DNA from: Aggregicoccus sp. 17bor-14
GTDB taxonomy: Bacteria; Myxococcota; Myxococcia; Myxococcales; Myxococcaceae
Length of the DNA: 64,000 nt
Direction of reading: 5' to 3'
Assembly: GCF_009659535.1 (NCBI RefSeq)
Contig: NZ_VJZZ01000008.1
Coordinates: 64,001 to 128,000 of the forward strand
Below are positions 57,879-64,000 of this stretch, piece by piece (within the stretch, counting starts at the first letter, position 1; each line of letters begins with the position of its first letter). A model generated the notes under the pieces. It was not told the DNA's origin and did no database searches. It saw nothing but the letters and a program-made list of their open reading frames with translations. The position numbers and the translations under genes are program-made.

Positions 57879-59900
57879 CTAGCTGCCAGCGGGCGAGAAG
57901 ATCCACGGGTAGGTGACGGCCACCGTGCCGCCGCCCTTGGGCTCGGGGAACTTCCAGCGGCGGATGCGGCTGAGCATGCACTGCTCGGCGGCGCTGCTGC
58001 CCAGCGTGGTCTCGGTGACGTCCGCCTCGCTCACTCCACCCATGGGGTCGATGGTGAAGGCGACCGCGACCTTGCCCTTCAGGTCCGGCTGCTTGTTCAG
58101 CTCGGACTCGTAGCAGTACTTGATCTCGTTCTGGTGCTGCCGGATGACCTTCTGGATGACGTCCTTGTCGAGGCCGCCCACCACGGTCGTCTTGCCGGGG
58201 ATGATCTTGGTGATGTCCTTGCCGCGGCCGCCCAGGTCGATGCCGCCGCCGCCCGTGCCGCGGCCGGTGCCCTGGGTGCCCAGGCCGCCGAGGCCGATGG
58301 CCGTGCCGCCGCCACCCACGCCGGTGCCGCGAGAGCCGAGCCCGCCCACGCCCTGCGCATCACCCATGCCGGCGCCGCCCTTCACGCCGCCCAGCGCGTT
58401 GTTGATGCCGGAGCCGAGGCCGCCCGGACCGAACACGTCCGAGACCGCGCCGTTCTTGCCCTTGAGCGCGCCGAGCAGACCGGCGCTGGCGACCTTCTTG
58501 CGGTCCAGTTCCTTCTTGTCCTTCTGGACCACGGGGGCGCCCGCCTTGGAGGGATCGGCCTCGGCCTTCTTGGCCTCCTCCTTGCCGAACTTGCCCTCCT
58601 CCTTCTCGGCCTTCGCACCCTCCTCCGCACCCGAGAGCTTCTGGGGCTTGGGCGGCTCCGGCTTCTTGGTCACGATGAACTTGGCCACCATCGCCTGGGT
58701 CGCGGCATCGTCCTCGGCGGTGCGCGTCTCGGAGCGCGGGCTGAGGAAGATGGCCGTGATGAAGGCGCCGAGGCCGAGCAGGCACACGCTCGCGATCTTG
58801 AAGAAGGTGTAGTCGCGCTCCTTCGCGCTCTTGGCGATGACGAGCGGGCTGGGCCGCACGTAGCGCACCACGAAGGTGACGTTGCCGAAGGCGACCTCGG
58901 CGCGGTCGTTCAGGCCGAGCGTGAGCACCTCCTGGTTCTCCGCCACGCTGAGCTGCCCGGCCGAGCGCAGGCTCTCCTTGGAGCGCACGTTCCCGTGCTG
59001 CGTGAGGATGATGCCGGTGCCGGCGGGCACGCGCAGCTCGAGCTTGTCCGCACGGCTGATGGCGAGCGGGAAGCTCTTGCCCAGCTCGGGGGCGAAGACG
59101 TGGAAGTCGTTGAGCTTGCCCTCGCCGACCTTCACCTGCACGTCGTCGCGGTAGTGCTCCACGCCCATCATCTGGTCGCCCCAGAAGAGCGCCACCTGCA
59201 GCACCTTCTCGGCCGCGGTGGGCTGGGCGTCCGCGGGCAGCGGATCCTGCAGGTGCGGCGGGCGCGCAGGCCGGAACGGCGCGGCAGCGCGCTGCTGCTG
59301 CAGGGCCACCGGCTTCACTGGCTGCACGGAGGCGCGGGCGCGCAGGTTCGGAGGCGCGCTGACCACCGGGCGGTTCGCCGGCGCGGGCGGGTTCACCACC
59401 GGCACGGGCGGGTTGACCACGGGGCGCGCGGCGTTCACGGGCGCCGCGTGCATGCGCACCGGTGCGGGCGCGGGCATCGCGCGAGGCAGCGTGAGCTCCT
59501 GCAGCGGCGCCGGGCTCGAGACCCCGCTCGGAGCCGCGACGTGAGCGGCCACGGGCACGGGCGCAGGCACCAGCTGGGGCACCGGCTCACCGAAGAGCAC
59601 GGTGACCTGCGAGCCACCCACCGTGAGCACGTCGCCGGAGGCGAGCGCCATCGGGATGAGGAGCCGCTGGCCCTTCACCTGCGTCCCGCTCTCGCTGCCG
59701 AGATCGATCGCGGTGACCGCGCCGCTCGGGTCCACCTTCAGCATCAGGTGGAGATTGGAGACCCGGGGGTCCTGGATCTTCACCGCTGCCGCGGCACCCG
59801 ACCCCACCAGGATGCTCTCGGAATCCGCCACGGTCTCCTGAGTGGAGCCATCCGGTCCCGTGATCCGAAGCGTCAAACCGTTCTTCTTCGCCGCCGCCAT
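57879..59900 (-). CDS. gltG: FHA/AgmX-PglI C-terminal-domain membrane protein, GltG-like
   Basis: 673 residues from the ATG at 59900 (GGAAGGAAC upstream). A cytoplasmic FHA domain (about 8-100: SILVGSGAAAAVKIQDPRVS, SNLHLML, VLTVGGSQVTVLFGE), a Pro/Ala-rich linker, a second folded region (about 230-350), one membrane helix (about 365-385, SVCLLGLGAFITAIFL), a Lys/Glu-rich stretch, a Gly-rich region (about 470-570) and a TonB-like C-terminal domain (VIRQHQNEIKYCYESELNKQ ... RRWKFPEPKGGGTVAVTYPW) make the GltG/PglI layout. In gliding it links the inner-membrane motor to the envelope. The FHA Arg of the GR motif is Ser. NfsG of the sporulation paralogue looks the same. Confidence 0.85.
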   Translation of the reverse strand: MAAAKKNGLTLRITGPDGSTQETVADSESILVGSGAAAAVKIQDPRVSNLHLMLKVDPSGAVTAIDLGSESGTQVKGQRLLIPMALASGDVLTVGGSQVTVLFGEPVPQLVPAPVPVAAHVAAPSGVSSPAPLQELTLPRAMPAPAPVRMHAAPVNAARPVVNPPVPVVNPPAPANRPVVSAPPNLRARASVQPVKPVALQQQRAAAPFRPARPPHLQDPLPADAQPTAAEKVLQVALFWGDQMMGVEHYRDDVQVKVGEGKLNDFHVFAPELGKSFPLAISRADKLELRVPAGTGIILTQHGNVRSKESLRSAGQLSVAENQEVLTLGLNDRAEVAFGNVTFVVRYVRPSPLVIAKSAKERDYTFFKIASVCLLGLGAFITAIFLSPRSETRTAEDDAATQAMVAKFIVTKKPEPPKPQKLSGAEEGAKAEKEEGKFGKEEAKKAEADPSKAGAPVVQKDKKELDRKKVASAGLLGALKGKNGAVSDVFGPGGLGSGINNALGGVKGGAGMGDAQGVGGLGSRGTGVGGGGTAIGLGGLGTQGTGRGTGGGGIDLGGRGKDITKIIPGKTTVVGGLDKDVIQKVIRQHQNEIKYCYESELNKQPDLKGKVAVAFTIDPMGGVSEADVTETTLGSSAAEQCMLSRIRRWKFPEPKGGGTVAVTYPWIFSPAGS

Positions 59901-59959
59901 GAAGTTCCTTCCCTCCCGCCCATCCATCCCCAGACCTCTGCTCCCGAACTTCGCTGCGC

Positions 59960-60232
59960 CTACAGGTTGTCGACCGACTTCTGCAGCTCAGGGTTGAAGT
60001 TGTCGCGCACCTTGATGAGGCTCTTGAAATTGGTCTTCTTGCGGTTGAGCACGTACGAGCCCTCGGGCTTCGTCAGCTCGCCCTCGACCGCCACGTCGGT
60101 GAAGTCGATGACCGTCTTCTTCTTGAAGACCGTCTTGTCCTCTTCCTGGATCACCTTCACCCGGTCCTGCGCGAGCGCGGCACCCGCGCCCGCCAGCATC
60201 ACCACCGCCATCGCTGCTGCCCGAATCCGCAT
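59960..60232 (-). CDS. gltF: Small exported protein, GltF-like
   Basis: 90 residues from the ATG at 60232, chosen over a GTG five codons upstream because GGAGGC sits at the right distance. Signal peptide RIRAAAMAVVMLAGAGAALA, then a charged domain DRVKVIQEEDKTVFKKKTVI, VAVEGELTKPEGSYVLNRKK, ending NPELQKSVDNL. The small periplasmic protein between gltE and gltG in the gliding cluster is GltF. The sequence LTKPEGSYVLNRKKTNFKSL recalls the TonB-domain partner proteins of gliding clusters, but that is from memory. Lies 59 bases before gltG. Confidence 0.7.
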   Translation of the reverse strand: MRIRAAAMAVVMLAGAGAALAQDRVKVIQEEDKTVFKKKTVIDFTDVAVEGELTKPEGSYVLNRKKTNFKSLIKVRDNFNPELQKSVDNL

Positions 60233-60341
60233 TGCCGCCTCCGTCACCGGTGCCGAGCGCGCCCGAACCGCCCCCGCGCTCCTTGCACACCGCGAACCAC
60301 TCCCAAGCCCCTGAAACCTAAGGACTTCCTTGCTTCGCGCC

Positions 60342-60394
60342 AGCCCCTCCCCACCGGAGTGGAGAAACTTTTACCGGGGCCGGTGGAAGGGGCT
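60342..60394 (-). other. Long imperfect inverted repeat between gltE and gltF
   Basis: Arms AGCCCCTCCCCACCGG (60342-60357) and CCGGTGGAAGGGGCT (60380-60394) pair along 15 positions with one bulge around a 22-base loop. It begins 33 bases after the gltE stop in a 194-base gap without genes. No T-run follows, so a role as partial terminator, processing or stabilising structure is only inferred. Confidence 0.6.
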
Positions 60395-60426
60395 TTCACA
60401 CACCCCCTCCGCGGATCAGCGCCCGG

Positions 60427-62046
60427 CTACTGCGCAGGCGCAGGAGCCGGTGCGGCCGGCTGAGCAGCGGCCGGCGAGGCCTGCGTCGCGGCAGCCTGCG
60501 GCGCCTGCTGCGCTCCGGCCGCTGCAGCCTGAGGAGCAGTGGCCGGCGCCTGCTGCGCGGGGGCGCCCCCGGCCTCGCTCGGCGGCGCGCTGCCGTCCGC
60601 AGGCGCGCCCTCGGGAGCGGCGCTCTCGGGAGACGCCGCAGGGGCCGCCTCGGGGCGCGGCGCATTCGGGTCCACGCCCTCCTGCTGCGCCGCCTGGTCG
60701 GTCACCTTGTCCACGACGGAGCTGCCGGAGCTGCCCTCCGTGGGCGCCTGGGCGCCGTCCTTCTTGGCGTCGTCGGCCTTCGGGGCCTTGGCGGCCTCGG
60801 GAGCCTTGGGCGGCGGCGCCTTCTGCATCGTCTGGATGCCCTTGATCTTGGACTCGATGGACTGCTGATCCTCGGGCCGCGTGCCGGGCAGCTGGCGGCA
60901 CTGCTCGAGGTAGCGCAGCGCCTTGTCCCAGCCGGCGCGGTCCACGGAGTAGGCCCAGCCCGCGCCGCAGACGGCGTCCGGCTGGTTCTCGCGCATCGCG
61001 AGCACCTTCTCGAAGGCCTCGCCCGCGGCGAGCCCCTTCTTGGGGTCGCGCGTGCGCTGCCCGTCCAGCGCGTAGCCGTAGTACAGGTAGCTCTCGTAGC
61101 TGGTGCCATCGAGCGCCACCGCGCGGGCGAAGGCCTTCTCGGCACCCTCGTAGTCGCGGTACGCGAGCGCCATCGCGCCGATGTTCAGGTAGCCCGGGGC
61201 GAAGTTCTCGTCGAGCGAGACGGCCTTCTGGAACTGAGCGAGCGCGCGCGGGCGCTCGTTCATCTTCAGGTAGATCATCCCCAGGTTGTTGTAGACGCCC
61301 GGGTCCTTCTCATCGAGCTTGCGCGCGTTCGCGCTGATGAACTCGGCGAGACGGTACTGCCCCTGGTCGTAGTAGATGAGCGAGAGGTTCTTGTACGCCT
61401 CGGCGTTGTCCTTGGAGCGCGCGAGCACCAGGCGCGCGGTGGCCTCGGCGCGGTCGAACTTGCGCGCGAGCCGGTACGCCACGGTGAGGTTGTTGAGCAG
61501 GGCCACGTCGTGCTCGCGGCCGGGCGCCTTGAGCACCTCCTCGTAGAGCGCGATGGCCTCGTCGAACTTCTCCTGCTGCCGGTACACCTTGCCCAGGTTG
61601 AGCAGCGTGGGCGTATGGCCGGGGTTGAGCTTGCGCGCGGCGAGGTAGGCCTTCTCGGCCTCCGCGAGGTTGCCCTGGCGCTCGGCGACGACGCCCAGGT
61701 TGTACTGGGCGTTCACGCTGCCGGGCACCTTCTCCAGCACCTGCTGGAAGCCCTTCTTCGCCGCGTCCCACTCGCCCTTGTCGAAGGCGGCGAGCGCCTC
61801 GGCGAAGCGCGCGTGCGCGGCGTCCTCGGTGGAGGCCGCCTTGGCGGGCGCCGCGGGCGTCTGGGGCTGCGCGGCGACCGGCGCGGGCGCGGCGGTCCTG
61901 GGCGCAGCCGCGAGCGGCTCGGGACGGGTCTTCGGCGCGCTCGCGCAGGCAGAGGTGAAGGCGAGCGCGGCGGTGGTCAGCGTGCGGGCGATTCGCATGG
62001 TCGGCAGGGACGTCGGAGCAGAGAGGGTGTGAGTGCGGGAGCGCAT
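60427..62046 (-). CDS. gltE: TPR lipoprotein, GltE (AglT)-like
   Basis: 539 residues. The ATG at 62046 overlaps the gltD stop (TGATG) and has GAGGAGGC at good spacing; an ATG at 61998 would give a shorter, more usual signal peptide (RIARTLTTAALAFTSAC). The lipobox is FTSACAS. TPR units fill about residues 60-430 (DKGEWDAAKKGFQQVLEKVP, GNLAEAEKAYLAARKLNPGH, FDEAIALYEEVLKAPG, PRALAQFQKAVSLDENFAPG). The last 100 residues are Ala/Pro/Gln/Glu-rich and disordered. In gliding GltE is the outer-membrane lipoprotein that works with GltD. Assignment rests on order and architecture. Confidence 0.82.
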   Translation of the reverse strand: MRSRTHTLSAPTSLPTMRIARTLTTAALAFTSACASAPKTRPEPLAAAPRTAAPAPVAAQPQTPAAPAKAASTEDAAHARFAEALAAFDKGEWDAAKKGFQQVLEKVPGSVNAQYNLGVVAERQGNLAEAEKAYLAARKLNPGHTPTLLNLGKVYRQQEKFDEAIALYEEVLKAPGREHDVALLNNLTVAYRLARKFDRAEATARLVLARSKDNAEAYKNLSLIYYDQGQYRLAEFISANARKLDEKDPGVYNNLGMIYLKMNERPRALAQFQKAVSLDENFAPGYLNIGAMALAYRDYEGAEKAFARAVALDGTSYESYLYYGYALDGQRTRDPKKGLAAGEAFEKVLAMRENQPDAVCGAGWAYSVDRAGWDKALRYLEQCRQLPGTRPEDQQSIESKIKGIQTMQKAPPPKAPEAAKAPKADDAKKDGAQAPTEGSSGSSVVDKVTDQAAQQEGVDPNAPRPEAAPAASPESAAPEGAPADGSAPPSEAGGAPAQQAPATAPQAAAAGAQQAPQAAATQASPAAAQPAAPAPAPAQ

Positions 62047-64000
62047 CAGCGGGCCTCCTCGAGGAGCGCCGTGGGCGCGGGCTGCTGCGCGGCGGACGGC
62101 GTGCTGCTGCCGTCCGTGGGCTTGGGCGGCACAGGCGCCGCGGCGGGCGCGGCCGCGGGCACGGGCTCGGCCTTGGCGGAGCCGGTGGCGGCCTCGTCCG
62201 GCTGCTTCTCCACGCCGGCGGTGGCGAAGAACTCGCTGCCGCGGTACGGCACCTCGCGCACCCGGGCGTAGCGGCCCGGCTGGTACTTGTTCATCTGCTC
62301 CTGCGCGGCGAGCGTCCACTCGTCGTAGAGGGCGAGCTCGTAGGCCTTGGACAGCCCCTTGTCGAGCGCCTCCTGGGCCTTCTCCTCGAGCGGCATCGAG
62401 AGGTTCTCCAGCTCGGTGCGGTAGAGCTCGGTCTGCTCCTCGTCCAGGCCCTTGGGGTCCGGCGACTCGACGATGTTGCGGGCGAAGTCCGCGTACGCGA
62501 GCCCGATACGGGTGAGCGAGGCGATGGCCCACTCACCGGCGCCGGTGTTGAGCACGTCGATGTAGGCCTTCTCCAGCCGCTGCATCTCGCGCTGCTTGGC
62601 GAGCAGGTCGCGCTTGAGCGTGGCCACGCGGTTGAGCTTGATGTCCGTGAAGGTCTTCCACTCGGGCTCCACGGCGAGGAAGCGCGCGTGGGCGTAGGCG
62701 TCCAGCACGCTCACGTCCTTGCGGGCGTCCGCGCTGAGGCGGGCCCAGCCGCGCACCAGCTCCCCCTGCACGCGCTCGGCGTCCGGCAGGTTGCGGCCCT
62801 GGCGCAGGGCGAGCATCTGGCGGTACTTCGCCACGTACACCTTGCCCGGCGTGGTGCGCGGGTCGTGCGCGTAGGTCTCGGCGAAGCGCTCGAAGGCGCG
62901 CGCCGCCTCGCCCCACTTCTTGTCCTTCTCGTGGACGAGCGCGATGTTGTAGGCGATCTCCGGCACGTCCTTGCGGTCCTTGAAGCGCGAGAGGTACGTG
63001 TTGTAGGCGCTGATCGCCTTGCCGGACTCGCCCACGCCCTCCCACCAGAGGCCGGCGTTGAAGACGGCGTCCGCCACCCACTTCTCGGCCTTGGCGAGCT
63101 CGCTCTTGCGCACCTGGGCCTGCTCGGCCTTCTTCTGCGCGAGCGCGTCGTCCGCGGCGGGCTTCGCGTCCTTGCCCTTCTGCTTGCTCTCCGCCTGCTC
63201 CTTCACCGCGGCGTCGTAGGCGGCGACGAAGGCCTCGTACATGGCGGCGGACTTCTTGAACTCGGCGGTCTTCTCGTAGAACTGCGCGAGCGTGTAGCGG
63301 GCCTGCAGCGCGTAGGGGCTCTTCGGGTGGTCGCGCAGCAGCTGCTCGCCGGCGGACACGCCGCGGTCCAGCTGGTTCGCCTCCTGGAAGATGACCATGG
63401 CGCTGGTGAGCGCGCGGTCGGCGTTCTCGCTCTTGGGGAACTCGGCGACGAACTTGAGGAACTCGTCCGCGGCCTTCGCCGGGTTCTTCTCCTTCAGGTA
63501 CACCACCTCGTGCACCCACTTGTACTGGCTGCCCTCCACCACCGAGGCCACGCGCTTGGCGAAGTCCGGGTTGTTGCGGGTCAGCTTCTTGTTCGCGAGG
63601 AACTTGCGGCTGAGCGCGTTGAGCTCGCCCCACTCCTGGCGGGTCTCGAGCACGTACATGGTGAGGTCGGCGGCGTCCTGGCTGCGCTTCTCCTCGGGGA
63701 ACTTCTCGATGATCTCCCCGAAGCGGCGCGCCGCGTCCACGAAGTGGTTGCGATCGTAGAGGATGACCGCGGCCTGGTAGCGCAGGTCGATCTCGTCCTT
63801 GTTGTTCGGGTAGAGGCGGTTGTACGTGTCGCAGGCGGCCACGAGCTTCTGCTCGAACTTGCTCAGGGGCTGCTCCTCCACCTGCTTCGCGTCGCGCTTG
63901 ACCAGGCGGCCCTGCTTCTCCATGTCCCCCTTGTCCTTGCGCTCGTTGACCTTCTCGCCGTCCTTGAGGTTGCTCTTGGCGAGCTCACCGCGCTCGATCT
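62046..64000 (-). CDS. gltD: Periplasmic TPR protein, GltD (AgmU)-like, 5' part outside the window
   Basis: The C-terminal 650 residues are visible; the frame is open to the right edge (upstream residues read GELAKSNLKDGEKVNERKDK). It is a helical repeat protein with TPR-like units such as LIARYQAAVILYDRNHFVDA-type YQAAVILYDRNHFVDAARRF, GEIIEKFPEEKRSQDAADLT, PYALQARYTLAQFYEKTAEF and AYNTYLSRFKDRKDVPEIAY. A Lys/Glu/Ala-rich insertion lies around 63100-63200. The Pro/Ala-rich tail is PVPAAAPAAAPVPPKP. GltD is about 1200 residues in the known machinery, so roughly half is missing here. It is coupled to gltE by overlap. Nfs-type paralogue is the main alternative. Confidence 0.8.
   Translation of the reverse strand, partial: IERGELAKSNLKDGEKVNERKDKGDMEKQGRLVKRDAKQVEEQPLSKFEQKLVAACDTYNRLYPNNKDEIDLRYQAAVILYDRNHFVDAARRFGEIIEKFPEEKRSQDAADLTMYVLETRQEWGELNALSRKFLANKKLTRNNPDFAKRVASVVEGSQYKWVHEVVYLKEKNPAKAADEFLKFVAEFPKSENADRALTSAMVIFQEANQLDRGVSAGEQLLRDHPKSPYALQARYTLAQFYEKTAEFKKSAAMYEAFVAAYDAAVKEQAESKQKGKDAKPAADDALAQKKAEQAQVRKSELAKAEKWVADAVFNAGLWWEGVGESGKAISAYNTYLSRFKDRKDVPEIAYNIALVHEKDKKWGEAARAFERFAETYAHDPRTTPGKVYVAKYRQMLALRQGRNLPDAERVQGELVRGWARLSADARKDVSVLDAYAHARFLAVEPEWKTFTDIKLNRVATLKRDLLAKQREMQRLEKAYIDVLNTGAGEWAIASLTRIGLAYADFARNIVESPDPKGLDEEQTELYRTELENLSMPLEEKAQEALDKGLSKAYELALYDEWTLAAQEQMNKYQPGRYARVREVPYRGSEFFATAGVEKQPDEAATGSAKAEPVPAAAPAAAPVPPKPTDGSSTPSAAQQPAPTALLEEAR

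Overview
The window reads as chromosomal DNA of a fruiting myxobacterium (Myxococcaceae-like, order Myxococcales). The evidence is the very high GC content, the strong third-position GC bias that leaves long meaningless open frames opposite real genes, a DUF2378/TIGR02265-type protein (a Myxococcus paralogous family), several TPR and zinc-ribbon scaffold proteins, a PocR-type sigma-54 activator, and at the right edge a gltD-E-F-G-H-like gliding-motility cluster. Gene density is about 95 percent. There are no insertion sequences, prophage genes or CRISPR arrays, and base composition is uniform, so this is mostly core genome with lineage-specific proteins between housekeeping genes.

Layout. 1-5662: a minus-strand operon lepA-lepB-(small membrane protein)-pyrB-pyrC; pyrC runs off the left edge. 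5979-8155: minus-strand sugar-nucleotide genes (UDP-glucose-4-epimerase-like, UDP-glucuronate decarboxylase) led by a 59-residue ribbon-helix-helix regulator with a phased repeat upstream. 8225-13826: a calcium-motif lipoprotein, SPOR protein, LapB-like TPR/zinc-ribbon protein, HU/IHF protein, MnmA and a CCA-adding/poly(A) polymerase. 13848-17208: tRNA-Arg(CCT), a degenerate deacetylase-like lipoprotein, tRNA-Val(CAC), and a small gene set with an SCP2 protein and a short Hsp70. 17298-28687: UvrD-type helicase, TPR/HEAT lipoprotein, NlpC-type lipoprotein, membrane glycosyltransferase, a membrane protein carrying an array of TQVFG motifs, a ComEA-like protein, lysC and a solitary hutH.

28841-44525: a 1685-residue TPR protein with an exact 72-residue repeat, a CinA-type domain protein, thymidylate kinase with an altered P-loop, threonine synthase with zinc-ribbon partner, recG carrying an in-frame dispersed palindrome, greA and carB. 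44650-57028: secreted proteins, a DUF2378 protein, a possible minus-strand operon (CDF transporter, TIM-barrel-like protein, rsmD, coaD, aspC), then plus-strand sigma-54 activator, degenerate class III cyclase, alpha/beta hydrolase, and typA. 57123-64000: gltH, G, F, E and partial D (minus strand), an envelope-spanning motility-type complex whose transcript is punctuated by strong hairpins.

Starts were moved from the longest open frame where a ribosome-binding site, a lipoprotein signal or a stop/start overlap pointed to an internal codon; each case is noted. Everything is read by eye; family assignments rest on motifs, not on database searches.
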